A stretch of 64,000 bases of DNA, from contig JADKBV010000011.1 in NCBI GenBank assembly GCA_016714895.1, positions 124,001 through 188,000 on the forward strand, in the 5' to 3' direction. The notes under the pieces were generated by a model that made no database searches, was not told the origin of the DNA, and saw only the letters and a program-made list of their open reading frames with translations. Numbering within the stretch: the stretch's first letter is position 1; each line of letters opens with the position of its first letter. Positions 57,081 to 64,000 of the stretch are shown in pieces. A program made the translations under genes and the position numbers. Origin of the DNA: Saprospiraceae bacterium. Lineage in GTDB: Bacteria > Bacteroidota > Bacteroidia > Chitinophagales > Saprospiraceae.

Positions 57081-57440
57081 ATGTGGAAAGTAATTTGTAA
57101 TTATAGAGCCAATCCCGATAGAAACTGGGAGTCTGATTGTTTGCCTTTAGGGGACAAAAATAGTGAAGAGAGGCGTTGTAAAAGAGAACTTAAACAGAAT
57201 GGCGGTGGCACTTGTAGAATTAGAGTTTGTACTTCAAATAATTCAAAACTCATCCAAATTAAAAATGAAGAAATTTCAATAGAGAAATTAGGAGAATTAA
57301 TTGGACTTCATTTTGAAGATAATTCTTATTATAACCGTAAATACAGAATTGATAAAATAAATAGCTCTAATTTGGGCATAAAAATAGAACCTATCAAAGC
57401 TTCAGGCAAAATAATTAAATTTATTATTAGATCTATTTAG
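57081..57440 (+). CDS. Small basic protein, unknown
   Basis: A 119-residue soluble protein with four cysteines in the first half (VICNYRANPD, DSDCLPLG-like segment, RRCKRELKQ, GGGTCRIRVCTS) and a Lys/Ile-rich second half with short beta-like strands. No signal peptide or known family. It is the last gene of the 53-57.4 kb block and AT-rich like its neighbours. Confidence 0.45.
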   Translation: MWKVICNYRANPDRNWESDCLPLGDKNSEERRCKRELKQNGGGTCRIRVCTSNNSKLIQIKNEEISIEKLGELIGLHFEDNSYYNRKYRIDKINSSNLGIKIEPIKASGKIIKFIIRSI

Positions 57441-57569
57441 TTTCTCTTTGCTTTGTTAAATATGAATAAAGAGAAAGATTATAAATGTAGAAATTAACAA
57501 CTTTTTACCATATCTTTGTGAGTACAGATTAACACACCCCCAACACAGCCTTTCCCCATCCCACCTACC

Positions 57570-57602
57570 GTGTAATCACTACTTCATCAATAGTGATTAC
57601 AC
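57570..57602. promoter_or_regulatory. 12-base perfect inverted repeat
   Basis: GTGTAATCACTA at 57570-57581 and TAGTGATTACAC at 57591-57602, with a nine-base spacer and no T tract. It lies about 70 bases upstream of the predicted -7 box of the gene at 57722. It could be an operator or the end of a small mobile or RNA element. Confidence 0.5.
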
Positions 57603-57673
57603 ACTCTTGATGGACAAGAAAGATACCCTTTAAATACAGTGACAAAACTGCCTTCCTCGTACAGCCAGGCCCA

Positions 57674-57681
57674 TAATTTTG
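57674..57681 (+). promoter_or_regulatory. -7 box of the 57.7 kb gene
   Basis: TAATTTTG fits TAnnTTTG and predicts a start near 57688, about 34 bases before the ATG at 57722. No clear -33 motif. Confidence 0.45.
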
Positions 57682-57721
57682 TGATGTTATTTTATTATTT
57701 AATTATTAAAACATTATTATT

Positions 57722-58126
57722 ATGGCAAGTTTGTCAAATGTTGTTCTGACCTTAATCAGAGACAAAGTTAAAAAAACGGTGAATGTAAAAGTTACCGGAA
57801 ATGTCAATTTTACACCACTGGAGATGTGTATGATGAAACAATGTAAAGATTCAGGTTTGTTTAAACTCAGATGTAAACTTTGGGTTGAAGACTCTCCGCT
57901 GTTTACGGGTGCGGATGACCTGTTGTTCATCTTCCCGAATGTATTTACTTATCCGGATGGCAGTCCTACCAATCCCGAAAATTTCACTTTCCAGACCGTT
58001 GTCGGCGAAAGTTTACTCAACGAAGATTGGGGTCAGGATGAAATCTATGCCCGCGCTGAACTCACCAACAATCTGTCTCTTACCACAGTGACCAAAAAGT
58101 CAAATGTCGTTAAAGGCTGGTTCTAA
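57722..58126 (+). CDS. Conserved-looking hypothetical protein
   Basis: A 134-residue soluble protein with normal, less AT-rich codon use than the block before it. Strand-rich: SLSNVVLTLIRDKVKKTVNVKVTGNVNFTPLE, FKLRCKLWVEDSPL, then DDLLFIFPNVFTYPDGSPTNPENFTFQTVVGESLLNEDWGQDEIYARAELT. The alternating strands and the EDWGQDEIYA turn suggest a beta-sandwich such as a secreted-without-signal structural protein. I do not recognise a family. It has its own promoter and a strong terminator right behind it, so it is a single-gene transcript. Confidence 0.55.
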   Translation: MASLSNVVLTLIRDKVKKTVNVKVTGNVNFTPLEMCMMKQCKDSGLFKLRCKLWVEDSPLFTGADDLLFIFPNVFTYPDGSPTNPENFTFQTVVGESLLNEDWGQDEIYARAELTNNLSLTTVTKKSNVVKGWF

Positions 58127-58142
58127 GCTTCAGCATGACAAA

Positions 58143-58178
58143 CTCACCGGAAAAAAGGAATTTTTTCCGGTGGGTTTT
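58143..58178 (+). terminator. Intrinsic terminator
   Basis: CACCGGAAAAAA at 58145-58156 pairs perfectly with TTTTTTCCGGTG at 58161-58172 across GGAA, followed by GGTTTT. The A/T tracts on each side allow action in both directions, so it may also end the minus-strand unit finishing at 58214. Confidence 0.85.
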
Positions 58179-58213
58179 AAATGATATTTTGACTTTGGAA
58201 ATCTTAAGTTGCC

Positions 58214-58825
58214 CTATCCCCCATCCACCAATTTTTTAACATGTGACGCTTTGACCGCTGATTTGGTTGTTTTGCAATATTCAGTAAAATATTGATGTTG
58301 GGTCAAAAACCTGATCTGGATTTGATTCCATGTGGTCAGATCAAACAATGGGTTGAGGTGCTTTAATTCGGCATACAACAATGCAGAAATTTCTTCAAAT
58401 TGATCAGTGCCCAAATAAGCAAGATCGGCATCTGCCAATATCTCCCCGAAATGATCCACAGGGCTTTGGGGTATTTTGGTCGCCATGATCATCTCACATA
58501 TGTGGTTGATATCGTCCTCAGAAATATCAAAATCCGCCAATATTTTTCGGGCATACACACAACCCGCTTCTTCATGATTTTGATAGGTGTCTATAAATCC
58601 GGTGTCGTGAAGCAATGCAGCAATCCTGATCTTCATCATGTCAACCTCTGAGACATTTTCATGACGGGCAATGATTTCCGCATCCCTGATCACATTTTTG
58701 GCGTGCAACACAGAATGATAGGTCAGCCAGGCCGGTAAGTTTTGTGACAAATCTTCCAAAACCTTGTCCCTCATCTCTTCAAACTCTCTTTCGCTGATGC
58801 CGTATTTTTTATTTGAATGATTCAT
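58214..58825 (-). CDS. HD-domain hydrolase
   Basis: A 203-residue soluble protein. HD motifs: His in YHSVLHAKNVIRDA near residue 35, the HD doublet in AALLHDTGFIDTYQNHEEAG near 74, and the distal Asp in ILADADLAYLG near 132. This is a metal-dependent phosphohydrolase fold, often acting on cyclic nucleotides or nucleotides. It lies 21 bases downstream of the cyclic-nucleotide-binding patatin gene, which follows a class III cyclase gene. A phosphodiesterase that turns the signal off is the inferred role. Confidence 0.75.
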   Translation of the reverse strand: MNHSNKKYGISEREFEEMRDKVLEDLSQNLPAWLTYHSVLHAKNVIRDAEIIARHENVSEVDMMKIRIAALLHDTGFIDTYQNHEEAGCVYARKILADFDISEDDINHICEMIMATKIPQSPVDHFGEILADADLAYLGTDQFEEISALLYAELKHLNPLFDLTTWNQIQIRFLTQHQYFTEYCKTTKSAVKASHVKKLVDGG

Positions 58826-58846
58826 GTTGCCATTTCTTTTTTTACT

Positions 58847-60715
58847 TCACACAGGGTTTTGTAATCTTGACAGTTCCTCCTGATTCATTCCCTCCAAAAC
58901 CTGTTTGGCATGCTGATACCCTTTTTCTACAATCTTATGAAAATCCGTCCACGCCGTCAAACCAAATTTTGCCACATCGGGATTGAAGTGAAGATCCAGA
59001 TAGGCGATGGATTCATGCCTTTTTGCATTGCTGTACATCAGGGTGGAATTGATGATGATAGATCCGATGCCCGGCAATCTGTATTTTTTATCCCTGCCAC
59101 CTAATAGTTTACTACGAAAAACTTCATTGTTAGAAGGCATCTCTTCGATACTGAGCTTGTGGTTTTTTTCCATCATAAAATCAATACCGATCACTTTGTT
59201 CATGTCCAAACTTCTCATAATGTCTGCCGGAAAATTATTGAAGGTGCCCCCGTCAACATACAAGTCTCCATCGATGATCACAGGCGGAAAAACTCCCGGA
59301 ATGGCGGAAGAAGCCAATAGTGCTTTGGCCATGTCGCCCCTGAAAAAAACGGATTCGTCAGACCGGGTGTAGTTGGAAGCGACCACATACATAGGGATCC
59401 AGGTGTCTGTGATGTCGACCTCCTGACGTCCACTCAATTGTTTTATGGTAAAATGAACCATCTTTTTGATATTCAACCCTTTGACAAGGGAAATGAGGGG
59501 TATAAAACTCAAATCTGAAGACGGCTTGTGAAAAGTAGCTTTATAAATGGTCTCCTCTGTCATTTCTCCCGGTTTGTCAAAGGCAAAAGTAGCTGCCATC
59601 ATAGAACCTACACTCGTACCTCCCAGATAATCTACCGGGATGCCGTATTCTGCCAAAGCACGCATCACCCCAATATGAGCAAAACCTTTGGCACCACCAC
59701 CGGCCATGACCAATCCTGTGGCCTTACCGGTCAATATCCGACCCATACGCTCCAGGTCTTTGGTATGATACGACCTGAGGTGAAAATGACTCCTGACCAT
59801 GGGCCGTTCCTGCAGCCAGTTCATCGTTTTTTCCGGCATCTCCGTTTCCTTCGGATGTACCAGCGCTAATGAAAACTGAACATTCAACATGCCCCGGAGC
59901 GTCTCTTCTATCGGGCTAAGCCCGTGACTTTGGGTGCTGTCGGCCAACAATACAATGTGATCTGCCTGTCGGAGGCATTTGTCGTTCCAAGAAGAAGCCT
60001 GGTGGTCACATTCGAAAAACATAAATTCAAACATCAATTCCAGGTCGTTGAGCCACTTGATTAGTTTTTTGCTTTCGGTTTTGTCTTCTTCTTTTTGCTG
60101 ATCCCGGCCGGTGTTGAAATCATTTTGTACCAACAAGTCCTGATTCACCAAACAAATATCCATACTTCTTTTGCAATAGTCGTACAAAGAGGTGATGATT
60201 TTGGTAGAATCGATGGTGTCGTGCAATGGAAGGAATGCAATATTTACAATGTTGCTCTTGTGCGCCTGATGGTTTTTTTTGATTCGACCTATGATGAGTT
60301 TGGTCACATTGAGTGCTACATCTGAATACTTTCGGATGACCTCTTCAAAAAGTGTTTTGGACAGCTGCACCAATACGCTGTCTCTGATAGCTGTGACGGT
60401 AGCATAACGGGGCTCACCGGTGAAAATCGCCATCTCTCCGACTGTCTCTCCGCGCACCACATCCCCTATTTTGATCTCCTGTCCTTCATGATCTTTTTTG
60501 GTCGCCACCAAACGGCCACTCAAAACAAAATATAATGAATCTCCTTCATCGCCTTCATGGATGATGGTTTTGCCACCGTCCAGTTCTATCCAAACCAATT
60601 GATTTTCTATCTCGTTGAGAATGGTTTCGTCAAAGGAACCAAATATTTTATGCAGGTTGTCACGGAGGAGTTTGCGGTGAAACTCATGATGTTGTTGTGT
60701 GGCAGGATCAGACAT
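58847..60715 (-). CDS. cNMP-binding patatin-like phospholipase
   Basis: A 622-residue protein. A cyclic-nucleotide-binding domain covers about residues 20-135 (GKTIIHEGDEGDSLYFVLSGRL, GDVVRGETVGEMAIFTGEPRYATVTA). The middle region (residues 150-325) resembles the linker of NTE-type esterases. The patatin domain starts at about residue 335: GGGAKGFAHIGVMRAL (oxyanion hole), GTSVGS (nucleophile Ser) and DGGTFNNFP (catalytic Asp). All catalytic elements are intact. A cyclic nucleotide is expected to gate membrane-phospholipid hydrolysis. The gene is 83 bases downstream of an adenylate/guanylate cyclase gene and upstream of an HD hydrolase. Confidence 0.9.
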   Translation of the reverse strand: MSDPATQQHHEFHRKLLRDNLHKIFGSFDETILNEIENQLVWIELDGGKTIIHEGDEGDSLYFVLSGRLVATKKDHEGQEIKIGDVVRGETVGEMAIFTGEPRYATVTAIRDSVLVQLSKTLFEEVIRKYSDVALNVTKLIIGRIKKNHQAHKSNIVNIAFLPLHDTIDSTKIITSLYDYCKRSMDICLVNQDLLVQNDFNTGRDQQKEEDKTESKKLIKWLNDLELMFEFMFFECDHQASSWNDKCLRQADHIVLLADSTQSHGLSPIEETLRGMLNVQFSLALVHPKETEMPEKTMNWLQERPMVRSHFHLRSYHTKDLERMGRILTGKATGLVMAGGGAKGFAHIGVMRALAEYGIPVDYLGGTSVGSMMAATFAFDKPGEMTEETIYKATFHKPSSDLSFIPLISLVKGLNIKKMVHFTIKQLSGRQEVDITDTWIPMYVVASNYTRSDESVFFRGDMAKALLASSAIPGVFPPVIIDGDLYVDGGTFNNFPADIMRSLDMNKVIGIDFMMEKNHKLSIEEMPSNNEVFRSKLLGGRDKKYRLPGIGSIIINSTLMYSNAKRHESIAYLDLHFNPDVAKFGLTAWTDFHKIVEKGYQHAKQVLEGMNQEELSRLQNPV

Positions 60716-60798
60716 GTCGGTCTTTTTGTTTGTTGGTGGATAAAAAATAAAACCGGTTTATTTGACTTTACATCAGAAAGTCCGGCGCGGTTGTGTTT

Positions 60799-62103
60799 TC
60801 AGATATTTTGAATGTTGACTGGTATTTCGGTATTCAGAGAAACATTTGATAAAAAAAGCGAAGCATCTGTCGTGGCTTTTGTTTCATTACGTCCCAAGAG
60901 ATAATATGAATGCATCAGACCTTTTCCTTTGACTTCGATCTGTCCGCAATCTTCATACACATAGTCATCGCCCAATACATTTTTGACATCCTGTGTGATA
61001 TGAATTTTTTCAGGATGTCCACTCGCCTCAAAGCGGCTGGCGATATTGACACTATCACCCCAGATGTCATACACAAACTTTTTATTGCCGATGACTCCGG
61101 CAACTGCCTGACCGGTATGGATGCCGATCCTCAGTGTCAGATTGTATTTTGTCGTATATTTGGATTTGATGACCTGATTGATTTCCAATGCCATATTGGC
61201 GATGTTCTGGCAGTGATATTCGTCCGGCTCCGGCAATCCTCCGACGGCAAGATAACAATCTCCGATGGTTTTTATTTTTTCGACACCGTACTTGTCGGCC
61301 AAAGCATCAAATTCGCTGAATATCTCGTCCAGCATGGCGACTAGTTCATTGGGAGACATATTGCCGGCATATCGTGTAAACCCAACAATATCAGCAAACA
61401 ATATGGTGACATTGTCAAAACTGTCGGCTATGGACTGATTGCTGTTGCGGAGTTTTCCGGCGATCGAATCCGGAAAAAGACTCAACAACAGGCGGTCCGA
61501 CTTTTCTCTTTCGGTCGCCAGCAAGTCTTTGAATTCAGCATTTTGTGTAAAAAAGAAATAGGCAAAATACAGCGAGATAAACATGCTGTCCAGGGTCACG
61601 ATGGTATTAAATATCCGGAACGTTTCAGCCGGCACCTGATAGACCGGCCCCAGCGTCAGATTCCAGGCGATCACCACGAGGAAGGCGACAAAAAACAGCC
61701 CGAGGTACCACAAAAACTGTTTTTTTTCTTTTCGCGAAAACAACAAAATCGTAGCGAGGGGTACAAATACCAGGTGTACGGTGATCATCGTATCCATACC
61801 GTAAAATACCGGAGGCACACCTGTGATCACCAAAGCCAGGAGCAAAGCTGCAGACCGTCCGATCCAAAATGGCATCCCCCAAACCACCGCCCCGGCAAAC
61901 AGGATGGCATATCCCGACCAGGTGAATACCACCAACCAAAACATCTCCCACATCTTCAGATATACAAATCCGAAAGCCCAGGTACCGATGACAAAAAGCA
62001 TCATAATCTCGAGGATGAGGTAGATGGTCACATTCCGTTTTTCATCCTCATCAAAGTGGCTATAATGTTTTTGTATGATGTTTTGGACAAAGGGTATTTG
62101 CAT
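60799..62103 (-). CDS. Membrane class III adenylate/guanylate cyclase
   Basis: A 434-residue protein. Six transmembrane helices lie within about residues 25-185 (IYLILEIMMLFVIGTWAFGFVYL onwards). The catalytic domain (about 220-405) has metal-binding Asp in TILFADIVGFTRY and Asp in IKTIGDCYLAVGG. The base-selecting pair looks like Lys (EKIKTIGD) and Asp (VYDIWGDSVNIASR), the adenylate-cyclase pattern, and the transition-state Asn/Arg (VNIASR) are present. First gene of the cyclase/patatin/HD unit. Production of cAMP to gate the patatin is the inferred role. Confidence 0.9.
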   Translation of the reverse strand: MQIPFVQNIIQKHYSHFDEDEKRNVTIYLILEIMMLFVIGTWAFGFVYLKMWEMFWLVVFTWSGYAILFAGAVVWGMPFWIGRSAALLLALVITGVPPVFYGMDTMITVHLVFVPLATILLFSRKEKKQFLWYLGLFFVAFLVVIAWNLTLGPVYQVPAETFRIFNTIVTLDSMFISLYFAYFFFTQNAEFKDLLATEREKSDRLLLSLFPDSIAGKLRNSNQSIADSFDNVTILFADIVGFTRYAGNMSPNELVAMLDEIFSEFDALADKYGVEKIKTIGDCYLAVGGLPEPDEYHCQNIANMALEINQVIKSKYTTKYNLTLRIGIHTGQAVAGVIGNKKFVYDIWGDSVNIASRFEASGHPEKIHITQDVKNVLGDDYVYEDCGQIEVKGKGLMHSYYLLGRNETKATTDASLFLSNVSLNTEIPVNIQNI

Positions 62104-62656
62104 GATCTCAAGGTTTTGTTTTCCATTTTATGATGTACGATATCAGAAAACGGTGTTGGTCCTTACACCGGAAGTGCCTCATCTTTTGACAAGACCTAAA
62201 TAGATTCCGGGTTAAAAGACTGCCAAAAATAACAATAATATTTTATCTGATGGTACTTTGAGGAAATATGTGTGTGAAATGGGGAGGTGTATATGAGGAT
62301 GTCCACTTGCTCAAACTTTGGGGTAAACTTCAAAACTTCTTTGACAGAAAATAAAATGGCTCAAAAAGACTTACAGAAAACAAGTATGAATCCATAAGTG
62401 AGTTTGTCAGAATATCAAAATACCCTTATCCTTCATTTTGACCTTTTGAGATCATGCCTTTTTTGGAATCCGGAAGGATTCGTTTTCTATTAGGTTGTAA
62501 GAGGGTGGTATTTTGGTGGTGGGTGTGTATAATATGACGAGGGGGATAACGGTTTGTGTGTATGAGAAGTAGCGGATTAAAAGGCACTTCACTTTCAGTT
62601 TGGCACTTACTTTTATTAAAAGCACAGACCTTTGATTTATCAATGAACCATATTTC
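62104..62656. other. Intergenic, promoter region of the cyclase unit
   Basis: About 550 bases upstream of the cyclase gene and downstream of the RES gene. A frame of 70 codons (62452-62664, minus) has irregular composition and overlaps the RES gene end, so I do not call it. No clear TAnnTTTG box with good spacing, RNA gene or terminator is seen. Confidence 0.45.
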
Positions 62657-63835
62657 TTATACACTCTGTTGTGCGTAGTTTTTTATTTTTTCGACTACCA
62701 AATCTACTAATTCTAAATATTCTAAACATTCTTCATTATTCCAAAATATAACAGACGATGATTTTGATTTATTTTTTGAAGAAGGATATACAATTCCTTC
62801 AATTATGTTTTGTCTGTTTTTATTAAATGGATATCTAAAGTATTCTGTAACTACTTGCGTTGGTACGTATTCAATATGTTCTTTTCCGTCTTTTTTTATT
62901 TCTTGCGTAAATTCTCTCTCTAAATCATAGAGAAAACGAATTAGGTAATGTGTTTTTACTTTTTTGTAATCGAAAATACTTGGCAATTTTGGAAGCCTAT
63001 TAAAATCTACTACATAGATTTCCTTTTTTAATTTGAATTTTGAGATTGTAATAGAATCTTTCTTCTTGTCCTTTCTACTTATAGTTTCCAAAAAAGCTGT
63101 TGTTGGGTCAAATGCAGAATATAACATAGAAATTCCTGACGGACTAAACCTGTTAGGGTAAATCGCATATTCCTCTGGTGGTGAAACTAATTTCTTCTTT
63201 TCACTAATAACCTCGTTTGAATGGTGTTGTCTACAGCGGTAAATTATTGTTCCTTTCTCAATTTTTTTAATCAGATTCAGAGATTTAGTTATTTGTCCGA
63301 CTTCTTTTAAAATTGCGAATGCATTTTGGCTATTGTTGGAAGACTGATTTTGTTGAAATAAAAATCTTGATTTATGTTTAATTAAGTTTTTAAAAAAACT
63401 CCAATGGTACATTAACTCGTCTCGTTTAGTATCATTATACATATCAGGTTCAGACCAAGCAATGTCTTCTATTGAATTTACAATATCTTCTGTCAATTCA
63501 AATGGGTCAGTTTCCAAACCTATTCTTTCTTGTATTAATTCGTCAGGGGTGAAAGTTTCTCCTAAATATCCTCCTTCTCGTCCGTTGTAGCTCATAAAAT
63601 TTGCTGCATCTTCATAGAAGTTTGAAATTCCAAGCATCATAAACTCTAATAAATCCTCAAGACTAACAACTTTCACTTCTTTTTTGCAATAATCGCAATA
63701 TCCACTAGTATAATTTTCCCTTATAAAACGTTTGATTGTAGTGTCATCAATATGCTTTATGCACAAATTTTTGTCTGGAACACTGCTTATATTCCGAGCA
63801 TTCATTTCAATCATTCTTTGTTTTACTTGTCCCAT
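62657..63835 (-). CDS. HEPN/RES-type protein, putative NAD-depleting toxin
   Basis: A 392-residue protein. The N-terminal region has SGYCDYCKKEVKVVSLEDLLEFM near residue 45, like the HEPN/RES-associated N-terminal domain with its CxxC ribbon, and a helical stretch (DELMYHWSFFKNLIKHKSRFLF) follows. The C-terminal half is a RES domain: GTIIYRCRQHHSNEV (first Arg), RFSPSGISMLYSAFDPTTAFLE (Tyr/Ser and Glu), and VVTEYFRYPFNKNRQNIIEGIVYPSS. RES proteins degrade NAD+ and work in toxin-antitoxin or abortive-infection settings. No small antitoxin gene is visible beside it; the fused N-terminal part may supply control. Confidence 0.8.
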   Translation of the reverse strand: MGQVKQRMIEMNARNISSVPDKNLCIKHIDDTTIKRFIRENYTSGYCDYCKKEVKVVSLEDLLEFMMLGISNFYEDAANFMSYNGREGGYLGETFTPDELIQERIGLETDPFELTEDIVNSIEDIAWSEPDMYNDTKRDELMYHWSFFKNLIKHKSRFLFQQNQSSNNSQNAFAILKEVGQITKSLNLIKKIEKGTIIYRCRQHHSNEVISEKKKLVSPPEEYAIYPNRFSPSGISMLYSAFDPTTAFLETISRKDKKKDSITISKFKLKKEIYVVDFNRLPKLPSIFDYKKVKTHYLIRFLYDLEREFTQEIKKDGKEHIEYVPTQVVTEYFRYPFNKNRQNIIEGIVYPSSKNKSKSSSVIFWNNEECLEYLELVDLVVEKIKNYAQQSV

Positions 63836-64000
63836 TAAATTTTAATGAATTCTTGTCGTTTTGTGGTCAGCTCTCAAATTACGCACAACTTACTTATTTG
63901 CGAACCTCTTCTTTCCCCTCTACATAAAACCCTGACTTACAGAACATAAGATGTGTATTTTTAAGATTAAGCTTTCGTTTTTAAACGTCTATACACGTTT
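63836..64000. other. Window end; no gene seen
   Basis: The last 165 bases contain the upstream region of the RES gene. TACGCACAAC at 63880-63889 is the inverse of GTTGTGCGTA at 62669-62678, at the far end of the same gene. No gene or partial gene can be supported here. Confidence 0.5.

Noticed and set aside
58214..62103. Calling the cyclase/patatin/HD operon CBASS or Pycsar
   Set aside because: The cyclase is a six-helix membrane class III enzyme with adenylate-type residues, not a CD-NTase or a short cytosolic PycC, and no immunity neighbours are seen. Kept as a finding, not as a defence call.
62452..62664. 70-codon minus-strand frame
   Set aside because: Irregular composition, overlaps the RES gene stop, and has no recognisable domain or start context.
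62669..63889. Integron cassette ends around the RES gene
   Set aside because: The decamers do not carry the GTTRRRY/RYYYAAC core sites and no integrase is in the window.

Overview
The window reads as chromosomal DNA of a Bacteroidota bacterium, most likely from the Saprospiraceae or a close relative. The evidence is: T9SS C-terminal sorting domains, SusC/SusD, Reg_prop/Y_Y_Y sensor kinases, DUF1501/DUF1800 pairs, promoter octamers of the TAnnTTTG type, almost no Shine-Dalgarno sequences, and modest GC. I see no rRNA, tRNA or CRISPR array.

Layout. 0-4.4 kb (minus): secreted PA14 / DUF1501 / DUF1800 / tail-fibre-tip-like operon. 4.6-7.5 kb: small accessory genes, including a DUF6934 pair, a cupin and a Doc-type toxin-antitoxin pair. 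7.8-10.7 kb: small lipoproteins, an SGNH-like protein and a membrane protein. 10.7-14.5 kb: Reg_prop LytS-type kinase with a LytTR regulator. 14.6-16.5 kb (minus): four-gene unit (secreted DUF3828-like, two membrane proteins, a zinc-ribbon protein). 17.2-27.2 kb: beta-glucan utilisation locus (T9SS carbohydrate-binding protein, SusC, SusD, PKD lipoprotein, two GH16 enzymes). 27.5-34.2 kb: SUMF1-like protein, TolB/amidohydrolase, amidophosphoribosyltransferase. 34.3-38.6 kb: mreB-mreC-mreD-mrdA, followed by a MITE-like element. 38.9-40.8 kb (minus): ECF sigma factor and membrane/anti-sigma-like partner. 41-44.5 kb: eight-FAS1-domain adhesin. 44.9-57.4 kb: AT-rich accessory region built around a NarL-type two-component system and interrupted by an IS4-family element. 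58.2-62.1 kb (minus): class III cyclase, cNMP-binding patatin phospholipase and HD hydrolase. 62.7-63.8 kb (minus): HEPN/RES-type protein.

The most interesting signal is at 44.9-53 kb. The palindrome TATAAC-N4-GTTATA occurs three times, each time exactly 23 nt upstream of a TAnnTTTG-like -7 box. One copy precedes the unknown gene block at 44.9 kb, one follows the stop codon of the response regulator and precedes two tiny ORFs, and one precedes the outer-membrane-barrel/toxin-like block at 53 kb. This looks like a self-contained regulon of the NarL-type regulator encoded between the blocks. A second candidate system is the cyclase / cNMP-gated patatin / HD module.

Sequence quality. Between about 20.4 and 34.3 kb, and at single places near 40.6 and 51.5 kb, many conserved genes are split by one- or two-base shifts, mostly in homopolymers. 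Because housekeeping genes (PurF homologue, mreB, an ECF sigma factor) are affected, I read most of these as consensus errors rather than gene decay.
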